Positions 52,185-60,690 of a stretch of DNA of 64,000 bases are shown in pieces (position 1 is the stretch's first letter; every line of letters starts with the position of its first letter). The position numbers and the translations under genes are program-made. Below the pieces are notes generated by a model. That model was not told where the DNA came from. It saw nothing but the letters and a program-made list of their open reading frames with translations, and did no database searches. Origin of the DNA: Burkholderiaceae bacterium (lineage in GTDB: Bacteria; Pseudomonadota; Gammaproteobacteria; Burkholderiales; Burkholderiaceae_C). The DNA lies in NCBI GenBank assembly GCA_026125795.1, contig JAHCKM010000001.1, positions 1,550,001-1,614,000 of the forward strand. Reading direction: 5' to 3'.

Positions 52185-52700
52185 ATGGATATTCGCAAGC
52201 TGCAACGCGCCATCGTCGATGGCTTGGAAGATGTGAAGGCGCAGAACATCGCCGTCTTCAACACCGAGCACCTGTCACCGCTGTTCGAGCGCGTGATCGT
52301 CGCATCGGGCACCAGCAACCGGCAGACCAAGGCGCTGGCCAGCAGCGTGCGTGAGACGGTGAAATCGCGCGGTCTGCCCGTCCTGAGCGTCGAGGGCGCC
52401 GACAACGGCGAATGGATCATCGTCGATTGTGGTGCCGCGGTCGCGCACATCATGCAGCCGGCGATCCGCGACTACTACCGGCTCGAGGAGATCTGGGGCG
52501 ACAAGCCGGTGAGGATGAAGCTCGACGGCGGGCCGTGGCCGGCCGCGATGCCGCCGCCGGCGCAGAAAGCCGCCACTGCAGCCCGGAGGGCCGCACCAGC
52601 GCCCAGAGCATCCGCGGTCAATGCGGTGGCCCAGAACCGTCCCGCCGGCAAGAAGGTCGCCGCCAAGCCGGCACGCAAGGCGCCGGCCCAAACACGCTGA
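52185..52700 (+). CDS. rsfS: Ribosomal silencing factor RsfS
   Basis: A 171-residue protein. The RsfS domain has [55 protein letters not shown] and [14 protein letters not shown]. It binds uL14 and blocks subunit joining in starved cells. The last 45 residues form an Ala/Lys/Arg/Pro-rich tail ([17 protein letters not shown]) that is longer than in E. coli. The ATG directly follows the nadD stop. Confidence 0.96.
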   Translation: MDIRKLQRAIVDGLEDVKAQNIAVFNTEHLSPLFERVIVASGTSNRQTKALASSVRETVKSRGLPVLSVEGADNGEWIIVDCGAAVAHIMQPAIRDYYRLEEIWGDKPVRMKLDGGPWPAAMPPPAQKAATAARRAAPAPRASAVNAVAQNRPAGKKVAAKPARKAPAQTR

Positions 52701-52710
52701 CATCGCGGCG

Positions 52711-53181
52711 ATGCGTCTGGTGATCGCGGCGGTCGGTCAACGGCAGCCGGCATGGGCACGCGACGCCTACGACGACTTCGCCAAGCGCTTTCCGCCCGAG
52801 TGCCGCCTCGAGCTGGTGGAGGTCAAGGCCGAGCCGCGCACCAGCGGCAAGACGGCGGTTCAGATGATGGCCGCAGAGGCCACGCGCCTCGCAGCCGCCG
52901 CGCCGCCGCGCGCGCGCCGCGTCGCGCTCGACCAGCGCGGCGCGCGGCTCACCACGCAGCAGCTTGCCGAGCGCCTGCGCGCCTGGCGCGATGGCGGGCG
53001 CGACGTGGCGCTGTGGATCGGCGGCCCCGACGGGCTCGACGCTGCGCTGCGCTCCAGCGCCGACGAGAGCCTGCGCCTGTCGGACCTCACGCTGCCGCAC
53101 GCGCTGGCGCGCGTGCTGCTGGCCGAGGCGTTGTACCGGGCCTGGAGCGTGCTCGCCGGCCACCCGTACCACCGCGAGTGA
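52711..53181 (+). CDS. rlmH: 23S rRNA pseudouridine-1915 N3-methyltransferase
   Basis: A 156-residue SPOUT methyltransferase: [47 protein letters not shown] and the C-terminal [20 protein letters not shown] with HPYHRE. It methylates the pseudouridine at position 1915 of 23S rRNA. It is the last gene of the yebC-to-rlmH run before the inserted module. Confidence 0.96.
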   Translation: MRLVIAAVGQRQPAWARDAYDDFAKRFPPECRLELVEVKAEPRTSGKTAVQMMAAEATRLAAAAPPRARRVALDQRGARLTTQQLAERLRAWRDGGRDVALWIGGPDGLDAALRSSADESLRLSDLTLPHALARVLLAEALYRAWSVLAGHPYHRE

Positions 53182-53209
53182 AAGTGGGCGGCCGGCGTCG
53201 GCCCTCCGG

Positions 53210-53698
53210 TCATTCCGTACAGCCGCAGCTGTCGTAGGCAAAACGGCTGCCGTCGTTGTGGGGCTCGACGGCGCTCGTCGGCGGCACGCGGCGCTGCGCC
53301 GCCGCGCGGGGGCGCCCGATCACCTCCGACATGTGGCGTCCCAGTTCGCTGCCGCGTTCGGCGGCGCGAGTGAACCACAGGCGCGCCGTCTCGCGGCTCC
53401 ACCGCGTGCCGGGATGCAGCGTGTGGCCGTACCAGTGGAGCAGGGCGAGGCGTTCCATCGCGGCGACGTGACCACGTTCGGCCCCTTGCCGCAACAAGGC
53501 ATCGGCTTGTGCCGGATGACCACGCGCCTGATGCTCCATCGCATCGTCGAGCAGCGTGTCGTCGCTTGCCGCCGGAGGCGCCGGCTGGCCCCACGCCGGC
53601 GCTGTGGTCAAGGCCACCGACACGGCGGCAGCCGCCACGGCGGCCGCGCTGCGGCGCAGGCAGCGCTGCGGCTCAGGGGTGCAGGTGCGCGTGGCCAT
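53210..53698 (-). CDS. Secreted Sel1-like repeat protein ending in SRFAYDSCGC
   Basis: A 162-residue protein. The signal peptide ends near PAWGQP. One to two Sel1-type helical repeats follow (ADALLRQGAERGHVAAMERLALLHWYG, ARLWFTRAAERGSELG), and the C-terminal tail ends DGSRFAYDSCGCTE. ATG 53698 follows GGGAGAACCCC. The same tail occurs in the gene at 56632. The two flank a two-component system. Function is unknown; periplasmic location is predicted. Confidence 0.75.
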   Translation of the reverse strand: MATRTCTPEPQRCLRRSAAAVAAAAVSVALTTAPAWGQPAPPAASDDTLLDDAMEHQARGHPAQADALLRQGAERGHVAAMERLALLHWYGHTLHPGTRWSRETARLWFTRAAERGSELGRHMSEVIGRPRAAAQRRVPPTSAVEPHNDGSRFAYDSCGCTE

Positions 53699-53912
53699 GG
53701 GGTTCTCCCAGTGAGGGCTCTGTCTGCGCATCGGCCTCGGGCACCGGGCCCGTGGTGTCGTTGCGGGCGATGGCGTCGTCGCCGCGCGCGGGCCACGACT
53801 CGACCACCAGCACCACGCCGGCCACGGCGATGGTCACGATGATCGGTACCAGGGTCCAGCGCCAGCCGATCGGAGCGTCCGATCCGGCGCGGTGATAGAT
53901 CATGCGGTTCAT
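53673..53912 (-). CDS. Small single-helix membrane protein
   Basis: A 79-residue protein with a short cytoplasmic N-terminus (MNRMIYHRAGSDAPIG), one membrane helix (WTLVPIIVTIAVAGVVLVVE) and a polar, histidine-ending tail (GEPHGHAHLHP). ATG 53912 is preceded by AAGGAGTCGGT. Its 3' end overlaps the Sel1-like start by 26 bases, so the two are likely one transcript. No family recognised; the His-rich tail could bind metal. Confidence 0.6.
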   Translation of the reverse strand: MNRMIYHRAGSDAPIGWRWTLVPIIVTIAVAGVVLVVESWPARGDDAIARNDTTGPVPEADAQTEPSLGEPHGHAHLHP

Positions 53913-53927
53913 ACCGACTCCTTTTGT

Positions 53928-53951
53928 GCACGAGGCGGTTGCCTCGCGTGC
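53928..53951. promoter_or_regulatory. Hairpin upstream of the small membrane protein gene
   Basis: GCACGAGGC and GCCTCGCGTGC pair around GGTT with one bulged base. It lies 16 bases before the minus-strand start codon, in the divergent promoter region shared with the response-regulator gene. It could be an operator or a leader hairpin. Confidence 0.4.
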
Positions 53952-54073
53952 GGCCCACTCTAGGAAGCGACGCCGCGGCGCACGATCCCGCCATCGCGCC
54001 GCGCCATCCCACAAACACGCCATGCCGCCGCGCGCGGGCTGCGACACAATGGCGCGATGACGGGGAGGGTGCG

Positions 54074-54730
54074 ATGCCCGATCAGCCGGTCAGCGTGCTC
54101 GTGGTGGAAGACGAGCCCGAGTTTCTGCATCAGTACTGCGCGGCCATCGGCCGCGAGCCCGATCTGCGCCTGGTGTCGGCCGTGACGGCGCTCGGACCGG
54201 CGCTAGCGCTGCTCGAAGCCGGCGTCCCCGACGTGTTGCTGGTCGACCTCGGTCTACCCGACGGCAACGGCTGCGCACTGATCCGCGAGGCGGTGCGCCG
54301 CCGGCCCGATTGTGATTGCCTGGTGGTCACCGTGTTCGGCGACGACGGACACATCGTCGAGGCCATCGAAGCCGGTGCCACCGGCTACCTGCTGAAGGAC
54401 AGCCCTGCCGGCGAGTTGGCGCGCTGCATCCGCGAGCTGCGTGCCGGCGGATCGCCGATCAGTCCCAGCGTCGCGCGGCGCTTGCTGCAGCGCATGCGCG
54501 GCCCGGCCGACCAGCCGGCTGCGCCGGCCGCGGCCTCGCCGCTGACCGACCGCGAGGACGAGATCCTGCGCCTGGTGGCCAAGGGCCTGAGCTTCCAGGA
54601 GGTGGGAGCCGCACTGGACATCTCCGCGCACACGGTGGTAGCGCACGTGAAGAAGATCTACCGCAAGCTGTCGGTGCACTCGCGCGGCGAAGCCGTGTTC
54701 GAGGCGACGCAACTGGGGCTGTTGCGCTGA
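54074..54730 (+). CDS. NarL/FixJ-type response regulator (LuxR HTH)
   Basis: A 218-residue regulator. The receiver has acidic VVEDEPEF, phosphoacceptor D in VLLVDLGLPDGNG (about residue 56) and K in GYLLKDSP. The LuxR-type DNA-binding domain is LTDREDEILRLVAKGLSFQE with AHTVVAHVKKIYRKL. ATG 54074 follows GGGGAGGG. It precedes its kinase by 25 bases. It is part of the module inserted between rlmH and maf. Confidence 0.92.
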   Translation: MPDQPVSVLVVEDEPEFLHQYCAAIGREPDLRLVSAVTALGPALALLEAGVPDVLLVDLGLPDGNGCALIREAVRRRPDCDCLVVTVFGDDGHIVEAIEAGATGYLLKDSPAGELARCIRELRAGGSPISPSVARRLLQRMRGPADQPAAPAAASPLTDREDEILRLVAKGLSFQEVGAALDISAHTVVAHVKKIYRKLSVHSRGEAVFEATQLGLLR

Positions 54731-54755
54731 GCGCAATGCTCCTTCGGGCCAGGCG

Positions 54756-56603
54756 ATGTTCAGGCTGCTCGGGCTGCTGTGGCTGCTGGCGAGCCTGGCG
54801 CCGGTGGTGCTGCACGCGGAACCGGTGCGGCACCGGGAAGCGCAGTTCTCACTGAGCGCGAGCGCGGCCAGCGTGCCGTCTGCCGATGCCGACTGGCGGC
54901 GCGTGATCCTGCCGGACCAGTGGCAGGCCGGCCGCAACGAGGCCGCCGGCTGGTACCGCATCGACTTTGAAGTCGATCGCAAGGACGGACAGCCGTGGAT
55001 GGTGTATCTGCCGCGCCTGCGCGAGGGCGGCACGCTGTACCTCAACGGCGAGCTGCTCGCGCGCGTGCCGGAGCCCGACGCCCAGACCTGGGTGCGCTGG
55101 ATGCGCCCGCATGCGCTGCCGGTGGCGCCGGCGCAGCTGCGCCTGGGCGGCAACACGTTGATGCTGCGCGTGAACCTGGGCAACCGCGATCGCATCGTGA
55201 GCACGGTGCACATCGGCCCCGACGGCGCGGTGCGGCCGCGCTACGAAGCGCGCTACTTCGTCACCTACACGATGGCGCAGATCACCATCGCGCTGACCAC
55301 GGCCGTCGGCCTGTTCGTGGTGGCGGTGTGGTGGCGCCGGCGCATGGAGCTCGACTACGGCCTGTTCGGACTCGGCTGCCTGTTCTGGGCCGTGCACACG
55401 TTGAACTACGTGATCGAGACGGTGCCCGATCCATGGTGGATCTACTGGCGTGTGGTGCGTTACGCCGCCACCGGCGGCTTCGGCGTGACGATGACGCTGT
55501 TCTACCTGCGCCATGCCGGCTTCCGGCCGCGCGGCATGACGCGTGCCTTCATCGCCTATTGGGCCTCGGGTCCGCTGCTGCTGGCGCTCGGCGGCAGCGC
55601 GGTGCATGGCTTCGTCGACCGCTACTACCAAGGCGGCCTCCTGCTGGTGGGTTTGATCATGATCGGCGCCGCGGTGCGCTCGGTGATGCAGCGGCGCGAC
55701 CGGTACAACATCGCGTTGCTGCTGTCGGCGCTGCTCGGCATGGGGGGTTCGATCCACGACTATCTGCTGTCGCAGGGCAAGGTGGTCGACCCCGAAGGGC
55801 CTTACTTGCTGTACTTCGCCGCCGCCGCGCTGATGACGACCGTCGGCGCGATCCTGGTCGATCGTTTTGTGCAGAGCCTGTCGGCCGTGGAGCAGGCCAA
55901 CGCCACGTTGAGGCGTACCGTGGCCGAGCGCGAACAGGAGTTGGCGGCCAGCTACGCGCGGCTGCGCGAGCACGAGCGTGAACAGGCGGTGGCCGGCGAG
56001 CGCCAGCGCATCATGCAGGACATGCACGATGGACTCGGGTCACAGCTGCTCACGTCATTGGCCGCGGTCGAGCGCGGCCAGCTCGACGCCAAGGGGGTTG
56101 CACAGGCGCTGCGCGAGGCGATCGACGACATGCGGCTGTCGATCGACACGCTGGCGCCTGGCCGCGACGGCCTGCTGGAGTCGATTGGCAACCTGCGCTG
56201 GCGGCTCGAGCCGCGCTTTCGGGCGGCGGGCATCGAGTTGCGCTTCAAGCTCGACGGGCTTCCCGACCGCATCGACGCGCCACCGCACGTCGCCTTGCAG
56301 GTGCTGCGCATCCTGCAGGAGTCGCTGACGAACGCGATGAAGCACGCGCACACGCCGACGATCAGCGTGACGCTCGGCCTGGTGCACGCGCCGGAGCGCT
56401 TGTGGGTCGAGGTGAGCGACGAAGGCAGCGGTTTCCGCACCGAGGCGCCCACGGCCGGGCGCGGCCTGTCGGGCATGCAAAGGCGTGCCGCGAGCATCGG
56501 TGCCAGCCTGTCCGTGGACAGCGGCGCCGGCGGCACCCGCGTGCGATTGACCGTGCCGCTGCCGCAAGACGGCACCGGGGCGACGGTGCCGAGCGCCGCC
56601 TGA
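54756..56603 (+). CDS. 7TMR-DISM-type sensor histidine kinase (HisKA_3)
   Basis: A 615-residue membrane kinase. A signal peptide is followed by a periplasmic beta-sandwich (WRRVILPDQWQAGRNEAAGW, GGTLYLNGELLARVPEP) of about 150 residues resembling the carbohydrate-binding-like sensor of 7TMR-DISM proteins. Seven helices, a coiled coil and the HisKA_3 phosphoacceptor RQRIMQDMHDGLGSQL follow. The ATPase domain has N-box LQESLTNAMKHA and DEGSGF. It likely phosphorylates the upstream NarL-type regulator after binding a periplasmic ligand. Confidence 0.9.
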   Translation: MFRLLGLLWLLASLAPVVLHAEPVRHREAQFSLSASAASVPSADADWRRVILPDQWQAGRNEAAGWYRIDFEVDRKDGQPWMVYLPRLREGGTLYLNGELLARVPEPDAQTWVRWMRPHALPVAPAQLRLGGNTLMLRVNLGNRDRIVSTVHIGPDGAVRPRYEARYFVTYTMAQITIALTTAVGLFVVAVWWRRRMELDYGLFGLGCLFWAVHTLNYVIETVPDPWWIYWRVVRYAATGGFGVTMTLFYLRHAGFRPRGMTRAFIAYWASGPLLLALGGSAVHGFVDRYYQGGLLLVGLIMIGAAVRSVMQRRDRYNIALLLSALLGMGGSIHDYLLSQGKVVDPEGPYLLYFAAAALMTTVGAILVDRFVQSLSAVEQANATLRRTVAEREQELAASYARLREHEREQAVAGERQRIMQDMHDGLGSQLLTSLAAVERGQLDAKGVAQALREAIDDMRLSIDTLAPGRDGLLESIGNLRWRLEPRFRAAGIELRFKLDGLPDRIDAPPHVALQVLRILQESLTNAMKHAHTPTISVTLGLVHAPERLWVEVSDEGSGFRTEAPTAGRGLSGMQRRAASIGASLSVDSGAGGTRVRLTVPLPQDGTGATVPSAA

Positions 56604-56631
56604 GCCGCCGGCGCGCCAGCTGCCGCCGCCT

Positions 56632-56922
56632 TCAGTTGGAGCAGCCGCAGCTGTCGTAGGCGAAGCGGCTGCCGTCGCTGTCGCGCGCATCGACGCGCCG
56701 CTGGGGCGCGCGGCGCACCGGTGCCTTGGCCACGGCGACTTCGCTGCGTTGCGCGCCAGCGGCCGGGCGTGTGGCGTGTGCGACCGCCGCGGCCTCACCG
56801 ACGTGCGTGCGGGCCATGGCCAGACGCTGCGTGCCCGTATCGGCGGCATGCGCCGTGACGCCGGCCATGAGGAAAGCGCCCACGGTGATCGAGGCGCGCA
56901 GTGCTTGGAGGGTGTGGGACAT
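56632..56922 (-). CDS. Small secreted protein ending in DGSRFAYDSCGC
   Basis: A 96-residue protein. The signal peptide ends near VTAHAAD. An Ala/Arg/Val-rich mature part of about 60 residues follows, with C-terminus DSDGSRFAYDSCGCSN. ATG 56922 is preceded by AGGAGTTCATC. The last dozen residues are nearly identical to those of the Sel1-like protein at 53210, although the rest is unrelated. It is convergent with the kinase gene. No known family; the conserved Cys pair suggests a functional tail. Confidence 0.7.
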   Translation of the reverse strand: MSHTLQALRASITVGAFLMAGVTAHAADTGTQRLAMARTHVGEAAAVAHATRPAAGAQRSEVAVAKAPVRRAPQRRVDARDSDGSRFAYDSCGCSN

Positions 56923-57257
56923 GATGAACTCCTGTTGAACAAGGAAACGCTGGGGAAGACCGTGATGACGTGAACCCATGTTCGGGCGGTGGTTCGCATG
57001 GGGCGAGGTCGGCGTTCACGGCCTCGATCCAAAGACACCCACCGGCACCGGGGGCTGATCGGTCGTTGCTTGCACAGTCCGTCACGTGTCGGACGCGGGC
57101 GTGAGATCCACACGTGAAAGACATCCACAAGCGGACACGGGCCTGTGCCGCTGAAAACGACCACTCATCCCTTGATGAGCGATACGCAGTCGGCGGCTCA
57201 AGGCGGCCATGTCGTTGTTAGGGGGTCGATCGGCTTCAGCGGACAATCGCGGCCGCC
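56923..57257. other. Intergenic region upstream of maf
   Basis: 335 bases between the divergent small secreted protein gene and maf. It contains the TCACGTGT/ACACGTGA inverted repeat (listed separately) and no convincing gene. It is expected to hold promoters for both neighbours. Confidence 0.5.
57082..57117. promoter_or_regulatory. Inverted repeat TCACGTGT...ACACGTGA
   Basis: Two perfect 8-base arms (57082-57089 and 57110-57117), each itself containing CACGTG, are separated by 20 bases. The site is about 160-195 bases upstream of the secreted protein start on one side and 140 bases upstream of maf on the other. It could bind a dimeric regulator such as the nearby NarL-type protein; not shown. 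Confidence 0.45.
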
Positions 57258-57875
57258 ATGAGCCGTGCGTTCGTCTACCTCGCGTCGCAAAGCCCGCGCC
57301 GCCAGCAGCTGCTGCAGCAGCTGGGCGTGCGCTTCGAGCTGCTGCTGCCCGATGCGTCGGAAGACGCCGAGGCGCTGGAAGCACAACGAGGGGGCGAAGC
57401 CGCCGAGGCCTATGTGCGCCGCGTGACGCGGGCCAAGCTCGCCGCGGCGCGCGAGCGCATGCAGCGGCGCGGCCTGCCGGCGGCGCCCGTGCTGAGCGCC
57501 GACACCACCGTGGCGATCGGCCGCACGATCCTGGGCAAACCGGCCGATGCGCAGCAAGCCCAGGCCATGCTGGCGCGGCTGTCCGGGCGCTGGCACCGCG
57601 TGGTCAGCGGCGTGGCGGTGGCCGACGGCGCACGCAGTTCACTGGCGCTGAACGTGTCGCGTGTGCGCTTCGCCAGACTGCCGCGCCACACGATCGAGGC
57701 CTACGTGGCCAGCGGCGAGCCGTTCGGCAAGGCCGGTGCGTATGCGATCCAGAGCGCGCTGGCCGGCTGGGTCGAACGGATCGACGGCAGCCATTCGGGC
57801 ATCATGGGCCTGCCGTTGTTCGAAACGGCGCAGTTGCTGCGGCGCGCCGGCGTGCCGACCGCGCTCAGTCCATAA
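57258..57875 (+). CDS. maf: Maf family nucleotide pyrophosphatase
   Basis: A 205-residue protein: [18 protein letters not shown] (Maf signature SxSPRR), [15 protein letters not shown], and [13 protein letters not shown] with [16 protein letters not shown]. Maf proteins hydrolyse non-canonical or modified nucleoside triphosphates and affect septum formation. It is followed after 10 bases by rng, as in many proteobacteria. Confidence 0.95.
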   Translation: MSRAFVYLASQSPRRQQLLQQLGVRFELLLPDASEDAEALEAQRGGEAAEAYVRRVTRAKLAAARERMQRRGLPAAPVLSADTTVAIGRTILGKPADAQQAQAMLARLSGRWHRVVSGVAVADGARSSLALNVSRVRFARLPRHTIEAYVASGEPFGKAGAYAIQSALAGWVERIDGSHSGIMGLPLFETAQLLRRAGVPTALSP

Positions 57876-57885
57876 ACTCCGCACG

Positions 57886-59349
57886 ATGGCCACACACGAC
57901 ATCCTGATCAACTGGACGCCGCAGGAAACCCGCGTCGCCATCATCGAAAACGGTGCGGTGCAGGAGCTGCACATCGAGCGCGCGCTCGAGCGCGGCCTGG
58001 TCGGCAACGTCTACCTCGGCAAGGTGGCGCGTGTGCTGCCGGGCATGCAGAGCGCGTTTGTCGACGTCGGGCTCGAGCGCGCCGCGTTCCTGCACGTGGC
58101 CGACTTGCACACCAGCAACGGCGCGCGAGCTGAAGGGCAGCCGCTGGTGCCGATCGAACGCCAGGTGTTCGAGGGGCAGACGCTGCTGGTGCAGGTGATC
58201 AAGGACCCGATCGGTTCCAAGGGCGCGCGCCTGTCGACGCAGATCTCGATCGCCGGCCGCATGTTGGTGTTCCTGCCGCAGGACAACCACATCGGCATCT
58301 CGCAGAAGATCGGCTCGCCCGAGGCGCGCGAGGCTTTGCGTGCGCGCATGCAGGCGCTGGTGGGCGATGGCGGCGGCGGCTTTATCCTGCGCACCAACGC
58401 CGAGGACGCGTCGGACGCGGAGCTGGCCGACGACATCGCCTACCTGCGCAAGGCCTGGGCCGCGATCCGCGAGGCCGCCACCAGCCGCGCCGCCGGCACG
58501 CTGCTGCACCAGGACCTGAACCTGGCGCAGCGTGTGCTGCGCGACCTGGCCAACGACGGCACACAGTCGATCCGCATCGACTCCAAGCTGCAGTTCGATG
58601 CGCTGCAGGCCTTCGGCGCGGCGTATTCGCCGGGCGCGGTGCGCAAGCTCGAGCACTACAACGGCGAGCGGCCGATCTTCGACCTCTACAACATCGAGGA
58701 AGACATCCAGCGCGCGCTGGCGCGCCGCGTCGACCTCAAATCGGGCGGCTACCTCATCATCGACCAGACCGAGGCGCTGACGACGGTCGACGTCAACACC
58801 GGCGGCTTCGTCGGTGCGCGCAACTTCGACGACACCATCTTCAAGACCAACCTCGAGGCGGCACTGGCCATCGGCCGGCAGCTGCGGCTGCGCAACCTGG
58901 GCGGCATCATCATCGTCGACTTCATCGACATGACACGCGAGGAGCACCGGGTCGCGGTGCTGGCCGAGTTCCGCAAGCAGCTCGCGCGCGATCGCACCAA
59001 GACCACGGTGAGCGGATTCACGCAGCTCGGGCTGGTGGAGATGACGCGCAAGCGCACGCGCGAATCGCTGGCCCACATGTTGTGCGAGCCGTGCCCCACC
59101 TGCGAGGGCCGCGGCCAGGTCAAGACCGCGCGCAGCGTGTGCTACGACATCTTGCGCGAGATCCTGCGCGAGGCGCGCCAGTTCAACCCCAAGGAGTTCC
59201 GCGTCGTCGCCAGCCCGGCGGTGGTGGAGATGCTGCTCGACGAGGAGAGCGCACACCTGGCCGGCCTCTCGGAGTTCGTCGGCAAGCCGATCTCGCTGTC
59301 GGCCGAGAGCGCCATGAGCCCGGAGCAGTACGACATCGTGCTGCTGTGA
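57886..59349 (+). CDS. rng: Ribonuclease G
   Basis: A 487-residue RNase E/G family endonuclease. The S1 domain covers about residues 35-130 (GNVYLGKVARVLPGMQSAFV), catalytic DVNTGGFVG is near residue 303 with IIIVDFIDM, and the zinc-link cysteines are in LCEPCPTCEGRG near residue 402. It lacks the long C-terminal scaffold of RNase E, which supports the RNase G assignment. It processes 16S rRNA and some mRNAs. Confidence 0.96.
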   Translation: MATHDILINWTPQETRVAIIENGAVQELHIERALERGLVGNVYLGKVARVLPGMQSAFVDVGLERAAFLHVADLHTSNGARAEGQPLVPIERQVFEGQTLLVQVIKDPIGSKGARLSTQISIAGRMLVFLPQDNHIGISQKIGSPEAREALRARMQALVGDGGGGFILRTNAEDASDAELADDIAYLRKAWAAIREAATSRAAGTLLHQDLNLAQRVLRDLANDGTQSIRIDSKLQFDALQAFGAAYSPGAVRKLEHYNGERPIFDLYNIEEDIQRALARRVDLKSGGYLIIDQTEALTTVDVNTGGFVGARNFDDTIFKTNLEAALAIGRQLRLRNLGGIIIVDFIDMTREEHRVAVLAEFRKQLARDRTKTTVSGFTQLGLVEMTRKRTRESLAHMLCEPCPTCEGRGQVKTARSVCYDILREILREARQFNPKEFRVVASPAVVEMLLDEESAHLAGLSEFVGKPISLSAESAMSPEQYDIVLL

Positions 59350-59503
59350 TCCGCGCGTCGCCGCGGCGTGGCGGTGAACGGCGCCACCTGCCGCGGCGCG
59401 ATCGGCGAGACGTTGTTGCGGGCCGGATGATTTGCGTCAAGGCGCGGCGGCGGGCGCGGCCAGAGACTTCCGTCTGGCGCGCCAAGGCGGCGCATGGACT
59501 TGC

Positions 59504-60226
59504 ATGTCACGTCTTACGAATCCGCGCACCCTCCTCGCGGGCACGACGGTGCCCGATCGCCGCGGCGCCCTTGCCGCGGGTGTGGCCCTCAGCCTCGGGC
59601 TGGTACCGGCTGCGGCACCCGGGGGCGGCGCGCCATCGATTCCCTTGACGCCGGTGCAGGGTGCCCCGCACACGCTGCAGGCCGCGATGGCCGCGCGTCG
59701 CTCAGTGCGGCGCTACTCGAGCGCACCGCTGTCGCTGCAATGCGCATCGGAGCTGCTGTGGGCCGGGCAGGGCGTTTCCTCCGATGGACGGCGGCGCACC
59801 GTGCCGTCGGCCGGCGGCCTCTATCCGCTCGAGCTGTACCTGCTGGCGCGCCGCGTTCAGGGGCTATCAGCCGGCGTGTACCACTATCAACCCGGGACGC
59901 ACACGATCGAAGCCACGCCGGGCCACGTCACGCCCGAGCGGCTCACCCATGCGGCGGTCGGCCAGGCGATGGTCGGCGCTGCACCCGCGGTGCTCGCCAT
60001 CCTCGCGCGCCACGCGTTCACCGCGGCCAAGTACGGCGTGCGCGCCGAGCGCTATGTGTCCATCGAGGCCGGTGCCGCGGCGCAGAACATCGCGCTGAAG
60101 GCCGCCGCGCTGGGCCTGGGCACGGTGGTCGTGGGCGGGTTCGACGAAGACGAGGTGACGCAGCTGCTGCGGTTGCCTCCGGGATTGCGGCCGCTGGTCT
60201 TGATGCCCGTGGGCACACCGGCATAA
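59504..60226 (+). CDS. SagB/ThcOx-type nitroreductase, predicted exported
   Basis: A 240-residue flavin oxidoreductase of the SagB type: RRSVRRYSSAPLSLQCASELLWAGQG, RTVPSAGGLYPLELYLLARR, GVYHYQPGTH and the late GLGTVVVGGFDEDEV. The N-terminus (RRGALAAGVALSLGLVPAAAPG) reads like a Tat-type signal. ATG 59504 is the likely start. SagB enzymes oxidise azolines in some peptides, but no YcaO partner is present here, so it is probably one of the many stand-alone members. Confidence 0.82.
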   Translation: MSRLTNPRTLLAGTTVPDRRGALAAGVALSLGLVPAAAPGGGAPSIPLTPVQGAPHTLQAAMAARRSVRRYSSAPLSLQCASELLWAGQGVSSDGRRRTVPSAGGLYPLELYLLARRVQGLSAGVYHYQPGTHTIEATPGHVTPERLTHAAVGQAMVGAAPAVLAILARHAFTAAKYGVRAERYVSIEAGAAAQNIALKAAALGLGTVVVGGFDEDEVTQLLRLPPGLRPLVLMPVGTPA

Positions 60227-60272
60227 GCAAGCCGGTCTGCCCCGCGGCGCCAAGTTCATTGAGCCCGGGCCG

Positions 60273-60572
60273 TCACGCGCCGCGCAGGAACTCGCGCGAG
60301 GCGGGCCAAGCCGCATCGCCGGGTGGCTCGGCATCGGCAGGCGCAGCGTGAGTCGGTGGCGCCACCGGCATCTCGATGCCGCCGGCCACGCCCATCGCGT
60401 GCGAGTGCGTCAATCGTTCCGCCGCGTTGGGTGATTCCTGCGGCGCATCGACGGCCGAGCCGCGTCTTGGCCATCGGATGTCGATGCGCATGCCCGATGG
60501 CGCGCGGGCGCGCAGATACCACAGCGAGACGACGCCCACTGCTGCAAGGCCGAGAAGAGATCTGGCGAACAT
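60273..60572 (-). CDS. Small membrane-anchored protein of unknown function
   Basis: A 99-residue protein with one N-terminal hydrophobic helix (FARSLLGLAAVGVVSLWYLRA) and a polar, proline/alanine-rich remainder (IDIRWPRRGSAVDAPQESPN). ATG 60572 has AGGAGCAACGT upstream. No family recognised. It is convergent with the nitroreductase gene. Confidence 0.5.
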   Translation of the reverse strand: MFARSLLGLAAVGVVSLWYLRARAPSGMRIDIRWPRRGSAVDAPQESPNAAERLTHSHAMGVAGGIEMPVAPPTHAAPADAEPPGDAAWPASREFLRGA

Positions 60573-60690
60573 ACGTTGCTCCTGGAGTCGAGTGCGGTGC
60601 CCGCATCGGCGTTTCTTGCCGACGCGCCTGCGGGGCGCTTGGCGCCGGCTGGGCCATGCCGGGCAAGCCGTATGCCCAATAACGCCGGCT

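Noticed and set aside
53210-60226. A ribosomally made, azoline-modified peptide system (DSCGC tails plus SagB-like enzyme)
   Set aside because: No YcaO cyclodehydratase or dedicated exporter is present. The tail-bearing proteins have their own signal peptides, and the nitroreductase looks exported and lies beyond two housekeeping genes.
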